In this document: piece after piece, positions 54,031-64,000 of the stretch
How the letters are laid out: the number at the start of each line of letters is the position of its first letter
Numbering within the stretch: the first letter of the stretch is position 1
Assembly (NCBI GenBank): GCA_963575745.1
Contig: CAUYUJ010005038.1
Span: 1-64,000 of the forward strand
Reading direction: 5' to 3'
Origin: Prorocentrum cordatum
Taxonomy: Eukaryota > Sar > Dinophyceae > Prorocentrales > Prorocentraceae
DNA: 64,000 nt
Notes under the pieces: model-generated
Databases searched by the model: none
Seen by the model: the letters and a program-made list of their open reading frames with translations, nothing else
Told to the model about the DNA's origin: nothing
Translations under genes and position numbers: made by a program

Positions 54031-54190
54031 GTGGCTGAGGCGCGGCCGGACCAAATGATTCCCTTCCGGCGTCCGGTGGCGCGCGGTGTCCCGCCAGTGT
54101 CCCGCTGTGGCTAAGGCGCGGCCGGACCAAATGATTCCATTCCGGCGTCCGGTGGCGCGCGGTGTCCCGCCGGTGTCCCGCCGGTGTTCC
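54030..54190 (+). repeat. Two copies of a 75 bp repeat
   Basis: GGCGCGGCCGGACCAAATGA and GGCGTCCGGTGGCGCGCGG recur with a 75 bp spacing, leading into GTGTCCCG motifs that then punctuate the GAT tract. Confidence 0.85.
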
Positions 54191-54199
54191 GTCGGTGTC

Positions 54200-54438
54200 C
54201 CGATGATGACGGTGATGATGATGATGATGATGTCGATAATGCTGTTGATGATGATGATGATGATGATGGTGTCACGATGATGATGATGGTGATGATGATG
54301 ATGATGATGACGATGATGATGATGATGCTGACGATGTTGATGATGATGATGGTGAGAATGGTGATGGCGGTAATAACGATAGTGTCCCGATGACGACGAT
54401 GATGTTGATGATGATGTTGCTGATGATGATGGTGTCCC

Positions 54439-54496
<58 letters not shown>

Positions 54497-54780
54497 TTGA
54501 TGATCCTGATGATGTTGATGATGATGATGCTGACGATGTTGTTGATGATGATGATGAGGTTGATGATGATGCTGTTCATGATGATGGTGATGATGATGGT
54601 GTCTCGATGATGATGATGATGTGATGATGATGATGTAAATGATGATTATGACGATGATGTTGTCCCGATGATGATGACGATGATGTCGATGATGTTGATG
54701 ATGAGGTGATACTGATGATTTTGATGATGGTGGCACGATGATGGTGATGATAATGATACTGATGTTGATGATGGTGTCCC

Positions 54781-54842
<62 letters not shown>

Positions 54843-54905
54843 GATGGTGATGCTGATGATGGTGGTGTTCCGATGGTGATGATGCTGGTGTCCCGATGAT
54901 GATGG

Positions 54906-54964
<59 letters not shown>

Positions 54965-54983
54965 GTGACGATGATGGTGCCCC

Positions 54984-55044
<61 letters not shown>

Positions 55045-55185
55045 GTGATGGTGATGGTGATGGTGATGGTGATGATGATGTTGTTGATGACGATGATGAT
55101 GGTAATGAGGTGATGCTGATGATGGGGACCCGATGATGATGTTAATGATGATGATGTCGATCATGCTGATGATGATGATGATGAC
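54200..55185 (+). repeat. GAT triplet microsatellite block
   Basis: Nearly 1 kb of GAT triplets punctuated by GGTGTCCCGATGATG about every 100 bases. Frames of Met/Asp or Ile/His are compositional. Confidence 0.97.
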
Positions 55186-55412
55186 GTTGATTGTGAGATC
55201 GATTGTGGTATCGATAGTGAGGTCGAACGTAAGACCGAATGTGAGATCGATTGTGAGATCGATAGTGAGATCGTTTGTGAGATCGATAGTCAGATCGATT
55301 GTGAGATCGATCGAATGAAATGGATCCAGTGACATCGACTGCGGGATCGATAGTGCGATCGATCGAGCGAGACCGATAGTGATATCCATAGTGAGATCGA
55401 TAGTGAGACCGA
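55186..55412 (+). repeat. GAGATCGATAGT 12 bp repeat
   Basis: About 18 units of GAGATCGATAGT or GAGATCGATTGT. No gene at 55413-55760. Confidence 0.93.
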
Positions 55413-55779
55413 TCGAATGAGACGTTGGTTCCTCCCCCCCCCGAACCTCCTTATCACCCGAAGGGTGGTCGTACAGGTATTGAGCACGCGCGTCGGCGCC
55501 TGGTCGAATTTATCCGTAAGGGATTCTCTCCATGCCGCCGGCCCCCTGTCTCGGATAATGGGAGATGCAAAAGCAAAATCATGAGGTTTGGGCGCCGCCG
55601 TGAACCAGTGTCGGGGCCTGTTTGTTTTTCCCGGAAAGGGCTTCGGGCCCAGGGTTCTCTTTTAGGGGTTTGCCCCCGAATCTGACGGCTGTAGGGCCGG
55701 CGAATTTCTTTTGCGATAAATGACGAGGTCGCGTAGGGCCGGCGAATTAAAATTTGAGGATGTCCCTAGCGAAACTCTT

Positions 55780-56515
55780 GTTTTTCAGAATTTGTTGAGG
55801 ATGTCTCGAGCGAAACGCTTGTTTTGTGTTATAGATTGTCCTCTCCTGGGGACCAGAATTTAGAGGATCTCTTAAGTCAAATGCTTGGTGAGGATGTCTC
55901 GAGTGAGACGCTTGGTTTCACGCCTCCAGGTTGCCCAGGCAGAGGTCAAGCGCCAGGATTTGTTGAGGATGTCTCGAGCGAGACGCTTGGTTTCACGCGT
56001 CCTCGTCGCCCAGGCGGATGTCTAGAATGAGGAGGTGTTGAGGAAGTCTCGATTGAGATGCTTGTTTGCACGTGTCCAGATTGCCCAGGTGGATGCCTAG
56101 CATGAGGATGTGTTGAGAATGTCTCGAGAGATACGCTTGTTTTCACGTGTCCAGGTCGCCCAGGCGGATGTCTAACATGAAGATGTGTTGAGGATGTCTC
56201 CAGCGAGACGTGTGCTTTCATGTGTACAGGTCGCCAAGGCGGATGTGTAGAATGAGGAGGTGTTGAAAATGTCTCGAGCGAAACGCTTGTTTTCACATGC
56301 CCAGGTCACCCAGGCGGACGTCTCACATGAAGATGTGTTGAGGATGTCTCGAGCGAACTACTTGTTTTCACGTGTCCAGTTCGCCCAGGCGGATGTCTAG
56401 CATGAGAATGTGTTGAGGATGTGTTGAGCGAAACGTTTGTTTTCACGTGTCCAGGTCGCTCAGGCGGATGTCTAGAATGAGGATTTTGACAGGATGTCTC
56501 GAGCGAAACGCTTGT
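55780..56515 (+). repeat. 75 bp tandem repeat
   Basis: About ten units with GAGGATGTCTCGAGCGAAAC, CTTGTTTTCACGTGTCCAGG and GCCCAGGCGGATGTCTAG. A single related motif is at 4889, next to family G, just as family G follows this array here. Confidence 0.9.
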
Positions 56516-56520
56516 CCCCA

Positions 56521-56735
56521 GCACGTTCCGTAGCGCGTCCCCTTGGCACGTCCCGCGGTGCGTCCCCATGGCACGTCCCCTGGCATGTCGCCTGGCGCGT
56601 CCCTTGAGACGTTCCGCGGCGCGTCCTCCTGGCATGTCCCCCTGTCAATTAGCTCTGCGGCAGATACTATGTGTTCAGGCAGCTCGAGCTTAAGATCCAG
56701 ATCAGTTCGGTCAGGACTCGGATGCAAAGGAGGAC
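56521..56735 (+). repeat. Repeat family G, third copy (truncated)
   Basis: Closely matches 5740-5950 but stops after CTCGGATGCAAAGGAGGAC and changes to unrelated sequence. Confidence 0.9.
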
Positions 56736-56889
56736 GTGCCCCTCCTCCTCCGCCACCTCCTCTGCGTACGGTTCACTGTATCGTGCCTGTTTGCTCCTCG
56801 TCGCGTATTTCCTGCTCCCTCATCGTCCTCCTCGTGTATCTCCTTACCATCATCATAATCCGCGTCCTCCTTGTACTCTTGCACCTGTG

Positions 56890-59800
56890 CCTCCAGGCGT
56901 GGTGGTGGGGCCAGGTAGGGGGTCAGGGTGGGTCCCGGGCCAAAAACAAATCGCATGGAGGTCTCTGAATCTAGAAGCCAGCGTGGGTAGGCTGTCGGAC
57001 GAGGTGGAGGCGTGGTGGTGGGGCCAGGTGGAGGGTCAGGGTGGGTCCCGGGTCGAAAATTGTCGAGTGGAGGTTTGTAAAACTAGAAGCCAGCGTGGGT
57101 ATCGGACGAGGTGGAGGCGTGGTGGTGGGGCCAGGTAGGGGGTCAGGATGGGTCCCGGGTCGAAAATTATCGAGTGGAGGTCTCTAGAACTAGAAGCCAG
57201 TGTGGGTAGGGTGTCGGACGAGGTGGAGGCGTGGTGGTGGGGCCAGGCTTAGGGGGTAAGGGTGGGTCCCGGGTGGAAATTTGTCGAGTGGAGGTCGGTA
57301 AACTAGAAAGCCAGCGTGGCGGGTAGGGTGTCGACGATGGTGAGGCGTTAGGTGATGGGGCCCGAGTAGGGGGTCAGAGGATCGCCGCGGTCGAAAATTG
57401 TTCGAGTGGAGGTCTCTAAACTAAGAAGCAAGCCGTGGGTAGGGTTGTCGGAACGAGGTGGAGGCGTAGGTGGTGGGGGCCAGGTCGGGGGTCAGGTGGG
57501 TCCGGGTGGAAAATAGTTCGAGTGGAGTTCTCTAAAGCTAGAAGCCAGCGTGGGTAGGATGTCGGGACGAGGGTTTGGACGCGTGTGGTGGGGCCAGGTA
57601 GGGGTCAGGGTGGGTCCCGGGTGGAAAATTGTCGAGTGGAGGTGTTTAAATCTAGAAGCCAGCGTGGGTAGGGTGTCGGACGAGGTGGAGGCGTGGTGGT
57701 GGGGCCAGGTAGGGGGTCAGGGTGAGTCCCAGGTCGAAAATTGTCGAGTGGAGGTCGGTAAAACTAGAAGCCAGCGTGGGTAGGCTGTCGGACGCGGTGG
57801 AGGCGTGGTGGCGGTGCCAGGTAGCGGGTCAGGGTGGGTCCCGGGTCGAAAATTGTCGAGCGGAGGTCTGTAAAACTAAGAGACTAAAAGCCAGCGTGGG
57901 TAGGGTGTCGGACGAGGTGGAGGCGTGGTGGCGGGGCCAGGTGGGGGGTCAGGGTGGGGCCCGGGTCGAAAATTGTCGAGTGGAGGTCTGTAAAACTAAG
58001 AGACTAAAAGCCAGCGTGGGCAGGGTGTCGGACGAGGTGGAGGCGTGGTGGTGGGGCCAGGTAGGGGGTCAGGGTGGGTACCGGGTCGAGAATTGTCGAC
58101 TGGAGGTCTCTAAAACTAGAAGCCAGCGTGGGTAGGGTGTCGGACGAGGTGGAGGCGTAGTGGCGGGGCCAGGTAGGGGGTCAGGGTGAGTCCCAGGTTG
58201 AAAATTGTCGAGTGGAGGTGTTTAAATCTAGAAGCCAGCGTGGGTAGGGTGTCGGACGAGGTGGAGGCTTGGTGGGTGGTTGGCAGGTAGGGGGTCGTCA
58301 GGGTGGGTCCCGGGTCGAAAGTTGTCGGTGGAGGTTTTTCTAACCACTAGAGCCAGCGTGGGTAGGGTGTTCGGAACGAGGTGGAGGCGTGGTGGCGGGC
58401 CAGGTAGGGGGTCAGGGCGGGTCCCGGTTCGAAAATTGTCGAGTGGAGGTCTGTAAAATTAGAAGCCAGCGTGGGTAGGGTGTCGCACGAGGTGGAGGCG
58501 TGGTGGTGGGGCCAGGTAGGGGGTCAGGGTGGGTACCGGGTCGAGAATTGTCGACTGGAGGTCTCTAAAACTAGAAGCCAGCGTGGGTAGGGTGTCGGAC
58601 GAGGTGGAGGCGTGGGGTGGGGCCGGTCGGGGATCAAGGGATGGGTCCCGGGTTGAAAAACAGCCGGAGTGGCAGGTCTCTAAAATAGAAGAACCAGGGT
58701 GGGTCGGCTGTCGGACGCCGGTGGAGGCGTGGTGGTGGGACCAGGTGGGGGTTTCAGGGTGGGTCCGGTCGAAAATTGTCGAGTGGAGGTTGTTTTAAAC
58801 TCGAAACCGCACGTGGGTAGGTGGCGGACGAGGTGGAGGCGTGGTGGCGGGGGCCAGGGCTAGCGGGTCAGGGTGGGTCCCGGGTCGAAAATTGTCGAGC
58901 GGAGGTCTGTAAAACTAAGAGACTAAAAGCCAGCGTGGGTAGGGTGTCGGACGAGGTGGAGGCGTGGTGGTGGGGCCAGGTGGGGGGTCAAGGTGGGTCC
59001 CGGGTTGCAAATTGTCGAGTGGAGGTCTTTAACTAGAAGCCAGCGTGGGCAGGGTGTCGGACGAGGTGGAGGCGTGGTGGTGGGGCCAGGTAGGGGGTCA
59101 GGGTGGGTCCCGGGTGGAAAATTGTCGAGTGGAGGTGTTTAAAACTAGAAGCCAGCGTTGGTAGGCCAGGTAGGGGTCAGGGTGAGTCCCGGGTGGAGAA
59201 TTGTCGAGTGGTGGTCTCTAGGGTGTCGGACGAGGGTAGGGTGTCGTACGAGGTGGAGGCGTGGTGTGGTGGTGGGGCCAGGGTGGGGGTCAGGGTGGGT
59301 CTCCCGGGTCGATTACTTGTCGAGTGGAGGTCTCTAAAAATAGAAGCCAGGTTGGGTGGGGTGTCGGACGAGGTGGAGGCGCCCATGGCGTGGGGAGGTA
59401 GGGGGTTTGGTACAGGGTGGTCCCGGGAGGAATTGCCGAGTGGAGGTTTAAATCTCGACGCCAGCGTGGGTAGGGTGTCGGAACAGGTGGTGGGGCGGGC
59501 AGCGGGGTCAGGGTGGGTCCCGGGTCGAAAATTGTCGAGTGGAGGTCTGTAAAACTAGAAGCCCGCGTGGGTAGGGTGTCGGACGAGGCGGAGGCGTGGT
59601 GGTGGGGCCCGGTAGGGGGTCAGGGTGGGTCCCGGGTCGAAAATTGTCGAGTGGAGGTCTCTAAAACTAGAACCAGCGCGGGTACGGTGTCGGACGAGTT
59701 GGAGGCGTGGTGGTGGGGCCAGGTAGGGGGTCAAGGTGGGTCCCGGGTCGGAAATTGTCGAGTGGAGGTCGGTAAAAATAGAAGCCAGCGTGGGTAGGTT

Positions 59801-62800
59801 GTCGGACGAGGTGGAGGCGTGGTGGTGGGGCCCGGTAGGGGGTCAGGGTGAGTCCCGGGTCGACAATTGTCTAGTGGAGGTGTTTAAACTAGAAGCCAGC
59901 GTGGGTAGGGTGTCGGTCGAGGTGGAGGCGTGGTGGTGGGGCCAGGTAGGGGGTCAGGGTGGGTCCCGGGTGGGATCTTGTCGAGTGGAGGTGTTTAAAT
60001 CTAGAAGCCAGCGTGGGTAGGGTGTCGGACGAGGTGGAGGCGTGGTGGTGGGGCCAGGTGGAGGGTCAGGGTGGGTCCCGGGAAGAAGAAATGTCGAGTG
60101 CAGGTCTCTAAAATTAGAAGCCAGCGTGGGTAGGGTGTCGCACGAGGTGGAGGCGTGGTGGTGGGGCCAGGTAGGGGGTCAGGGTGGGTCCCGGGTCGAT
60201 AATTGTCGACTGTAGCTCCTAAAACTAGAAGTCAGCGTGGGTAGGCTGTCGGACGCGGGAGGCGTGTGGTGGCAGTAGGGGGGTCAGGTGGGTCCCCGGT
60301 GGAAAATTGTCGCCTGTAGGTCTCTAAATCTAGAAGCCAGCGTGGGTAGGGTGAGCGACTAGGTGATGCGTGGGTGGTGGGGCCAGGTAGGAATCAGGTG
60401 GGTCCCCGGGTTGAAAACTGCCGAGTGGAGGTCTCTAAAACCAGAAGCCAGCGTGGGAGGCGTGGTGGTGGGGCCAGGTAGGGGGTCAGGGTGGGTCCCG
60501 GGTCGGAAATTGTCGAGTGGAGGTCTCTAAAACGAGAAGCCAGCGTGGGTAGGGTTTCGGACAGGTGGAGGCGGTGGTGGTGGGGCTAGGTAGGGGTCAG
60601 GTGAAGTCCCGGGTCGAAAATTTTCGAGTGGAGGTCTCTAAGAACAAGAAAAGCCTACAGCGTGGGTAGGGTGTCGGAACGAGGTGGAGGCGAGGTGGCG
60701 GGGCCAGTTGGGGGTCATGTGGTCCCCGGAACGAAAAATGTCGAATTTGAGGGTCTCTAGAAACTAGAAGCCAGCGTGGTAGGGTGTCGGACGAGGTGGA
60801 GGCGTGGAGGCGGGGGCCAGGAATGATGTCAGGGTGGGTCCCGGGTCGGAAAAATGTCCGAGTGGAGGTCTGTAAAACAAGAAGCCAGCTGTATGGGTTC
60901 TGACGAGGGTGGAGGACGTGTGTGGGGCCCTGTAGGGGGTGCAGGGTGGGTCCCCGGGCCGAAATTTGTCCGTGTAGGTCTCTAAAACTAGAACCTAGCG
61001 TGGGTACGGTGTCGGACGAGGTGGAGGCGTGGTGGTGGGGCCAGGTAGGGGGTCAAGGTGGGTCCCGGGTCGAAAATTGTCGAGTGGAGGTCTCTAAAAC
61101 TAGAAGCCAGCGTGGGTAGGGTGTCGGACGAGGTGGAGGCGTGGTGGTGGGGCCAGGTAGGCGGTCAGGGTGGGTCCCGGGTGGACAATTGTCGAGTGGA
61201 GGTGTTTGAAACTGAAGCCAGCGTGGGTAGGGTGTCGGACGAGGTGGAGGCGTTGTGGCGGGGCCAGGTAGGGGGTCAGGGTGAGTCCCAGGTTGAGAAC
61301 TGTCGAGTGGAGGTCTTTAAAACTAGAAGCCAGCGTGGGTAGGGTGTCGGACGAGGTGGAGGCGTGTTGGTGCCAGGTAGGGGGTCAGGGTGGGTCCCGG
61401 GTCGAAAATGTCGAGTGGAGGTTTCTAACACTAGAAGCCAGCGTGGGTAGGGTGTCGGACGAGTGGAGGCTTGGTGGCGGGCCAGTAGGGGGTCAGGGCG
61501 GTCGGCGTTCGAAAATTGGTCGAGTGGTGGAGGTCTGTAAAATTTGAAGCCAGCGTGGGTATTAAAAAAAAAGGGTGTCCGCACGAGGTGGAGGCTGGTG
61601 GTGGGCCAGTAGGGGGTCAGGGTGGGTCCCGGGTGGAAAATTGTCGAGTGGAGGTGTTTAAATCTAGAAGCCAGCGTGGGTAGGGTGTCGGACGAGGTGG
61701 AGGCGTGGTGGTGGGGCCAGGTAGGGGGTCAGGGTGAGTCCCAGGTCGAAAATTGTCGAGTGGAGGTCGGTAAAACTAGAAGCCAGCGTGGGTAGGCTGT
61801 CGGACGCGGTGGAGGCGTGGTGGCGGTGCCAGGTAGCGGGTCAGGGTGGGTCCCGGGTCGAAAATTGTCGAGCGGAGGTCTGTAAAACTAAGAGACTAAA
61901 AGCCAGCGTGGGTAGGGTGTCGGACGAGGAGGCGTGGTGGCGGGGCCAGGTGGGGGGTCAGGGTGGGGCCCGGGTCGAAAATTGTCGAGTGGAGGTCTGT
62001 AAAACTAAGAGACTAAAAGCCAGCGTGGGCAGGGTGTCGGACGAGGTGGAGGCGTGGTGGTGGGGCCAGGTGGGGGGTCAGGGTGGGTCCCGGGTTGCAA
62101 ATTGTCGAGTGGAGGTCTTTAACTAGAAGCCAGCGTGGGCAGGGTGTCGGACGAGGTGGAGGCGTGGTGGTGGGGCCAGGTAGGGGGTCAGGGTGGGTCC
62201 CGGGTGGAAAATTGTCGAGTGGAGGTGTTTAAAACTAGAAGCCAGCGTTGGTAGGCCAGGTAGGGGTCAGGGTGAGTCCCGGGTGGAGAATTGTCGAGTG
62301 GTGGTCTCTAGGGTGTCGGACGAGGTGGAGGCGTGGTGGTGGGGCCAGGTAGGGGGTCAGGGTGGGTCCCGGGTCGAAAATTGCTCGAGTGGAGGTCCTC
62401 TAAAACTAAAGCCAGCGTGGGTGGGGTGTCGGACGAGGTGGCAAGGCGTGGGCGGTGGGGCCAGGTAGGGGGTCAGGTGGGGTCCCGGGTGGAAAATTGC
62501 CGAGTGGAGGTTTCAAAACTAAGAAAGCCACGTGGTAGGGTTCGGACAGGTGGTGGGGCCAGGTAGGGGGTCAGGGTGGGTCCCGGGCCGAAAATTGTCG
62601 AGTGGAGGTCTCTAAAACTAGGAGCCAGCGTGGGTGGGGTGTCGGACGATGTGGAGGCGTGGTGGTGGGGCCAGGTAGGGGGTCAGGGTGGGTCCCGGGT
62701 CGAAAATTGTCGATTGGAGGTCTCTAAAACTAGAAGCCAGCGTGTGTAGGGTGTCGCACGAAGTGGAGGCGTGGTGGTGGGGCCCGGTAGGGGGTCAGGG

Positions 62801-64000
62801 TGGGTCCCGGATCGAAAATTGTCGAGTGAAGGTTTCTAAAACCAGAAACCAGCGTGGGTAGGGTGTCGGACGAGGTGGAGGCGTGGTGGCTTGGCCAGGT
62901 AGGGGGTCAGGGTGGGTCCCGGGTCGACAATTGTCGAGTGGAGGTCTCTAAAATTCGAAGCCAGCGTGGGTAGGGTGTCAGACGAGGTGGAGGCGTGGTG
63001 GTGGGGCCAGGTAGGGGGCCAGAGTGGGTCCCGGGTCGAAAATTGTCGAGTGGAGTTCCTTACTCTAGAAGCCCGTGGGTTAGGGTGTCCGGACGAGGTG
63101 GAGGCGTGGTGGTGGGGCCAGTTGGAGGGTCAGGGTGGGGTCCCGGAAAAGAATGTCGAGTCTGTCTCTAAATTATGAAGCCGAGCTTGGGTAGGGTGTC
63201 GCACGAGGTGGAGGCGTGGTGTGGGGGCCCGCAGTGTGGGGGCCAGGTAGGGGGTCAGGGTGGTACCGGGGTGTCGAGAATTGGTCGACTGGAGGTCTCT
63301 AAAACTAGAAGCCCGCGTGGGTAGGCTGTCGGAACGCGGTGGAGGCGTGGTGGTGGGGCCCGAGGTTAGGGGGTCAGTGGGTCCCGGGTGTAAAATTGTC
63401 GAGTGGAGGTCTCTAAATCTAGAAGCCAGCGTGGGTAGGGTGTCGGACGAGGTGGAGGCGTGGTGGTGGGGCCAGGTAGGGGATCAGGGTGGGTCCCGGG
63501 TTGAAAACTGCCGAGTGGAGGTCTCTAAAACCAGAAGCCAGCGTGGGAGGCGTGGTGGTGGGGCCAGGTAGGGGGTCAGGGTGGGTCCCGGGTCGGAAAT
63601 TGTCGAGTGGAGGTCTCTAAAACGAGAAGCCAGCGTGGGTAGGGTTTTCGGAACGAGGTGGAGGCGTTGGTTGGTGGGTCTAGTAAGGGGTAGGGTGGGT
63701 CCCGGGTCGCAAATTGTCGAGTGGTCTCTAGAACTAGAAGCCAGCGTGGTTAGGGTGTCGGACGAGGTGGAGGCGTGGTGGCGGGGCCAGGCAGGGGGTC
63801 AGGGTGGGTCCCGGGTCGAAAGTTGTCGAGTGGAGGTCTCCAAAACTAGAAGCCAGCGTGGGTAGGGTGTCGGACGAGGTGGAGGTGTTGTGGTGGGGCC
63901 AGGTAGGGGGTCAAGGTGGGTCCCGGGTGGAAAATTGTCGAGTGGAGGTCTCTAAACCTAGAAGCCAGCGTGGGTAGGGTGTCGGACGAGGTGGAGGCGT
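56890..64000 (+). repeat. 112 bp satellite, about 63 copies, continuing past the window
   Basis: Units contain GGAGGCGTGGTGGTGGGGCC, AGGTAGGGGGTCAGGGTGGG, TCCCGGGTCGAAAATTGTCG, AGTGGAGGTCTCTAAAACTA and GAAGCCAGCGTGGGTAGGG. Some stretches (57250-57600, 58260-58400, 60200-60960) carry many single-base indels. Higher-order duplication is visible: 57600-58080 matches 61620-62060, and 58970-59240 matches 62060-62310. Frames inside are shadows of the satellite. Confidence 0.96.

Noticed and set aside
57245-57270. TTAGGGG near the right end as a telomere hint
   Set aside because: It is a single variant of the GGTAGGGGG motif of the 112 bp satellite, not an array of telomere repeats.

Overview
The window looks like dinoflagellate nuclear DNA. 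The evidence is two copies of a near-perfect dinoflagellate spliced-leader (dinoSL) sequence embedded in the genome (594-615 and 7012-7033, each 21 of 22 bases), a degenerate third candidate (16980-17000), very GC-rich third codon positions in two genes, and an extreme load of tandem and simple repeats. Genus cannot be fixed from sequence alone; a large, GC-rich, repeat-laden genome of the Prorocentrum or Symbiodiniaceae kind would fit. Ribosome binding sites, operators and bacterial mobile elements are not expected, and none were seen.

Region by region. 1-29.6 kb is accessory, duplicated DNA. It holds two copies of a secreted Pro/Thr-repeat protein with a von Willebrand D-like domain. Copy 1 (713-2103) is broken by frameshifts and a nonsense codon. 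Copy 2 is split: its leader and signal-peptide start are at 7012-7171 and the rest is at 25845-27175, with about 18.7 kb of foreign repeats between. That inserted block contains a tandem duplication of a C-D-E module (7333-18325 and 18327-21026). The first unit carries two further insertions that the second lacks: a 6.5 kb composite with short inverted ends (8498-15019), and a 1.8 kb piece carrying a three-finger Stc1-like gene (17031-17534).

29.6-41.4 kb is a largely single-copy, nearly intron-free gene island: two long unknown genes, a RING/IBR ubiquitin-ligase-like gene, a 2-oxoglutarate/Fe(II) prolyl-hydroxylase-like gene and a small Cys/His-rich gene on the + strand, then an O-fucosyltransferase-like gene converging on them from the - strand. 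Three of the recognisable genes are broken by frame switches at or near conserved motifs, which points to pseudogenes or to assembly indels.

41.4-64 kb is almost entirely repeat: a 281 bp degenerate tandem, a 64 bp family, a large 131 bp satellite (about 37 copies, 45.5-50.3 kb) whose units carry two hairpins, GGATTCC repeats, CGT and GAT triplet tracts, a 75 bp tandem, and a 112 bp satellite that runs off the right end. No convincing gene was found there.

A CCAAGA-rich array phased at 10-11 bp, interrupted by a recurring cassette of about 70 bp, is scattered through the window on both strands. The genes do not form an obvious operon-like pathway. The hydroxylase, ubiquitin-ligase and fucosyltransferase neighbours are suggestive but unproven.
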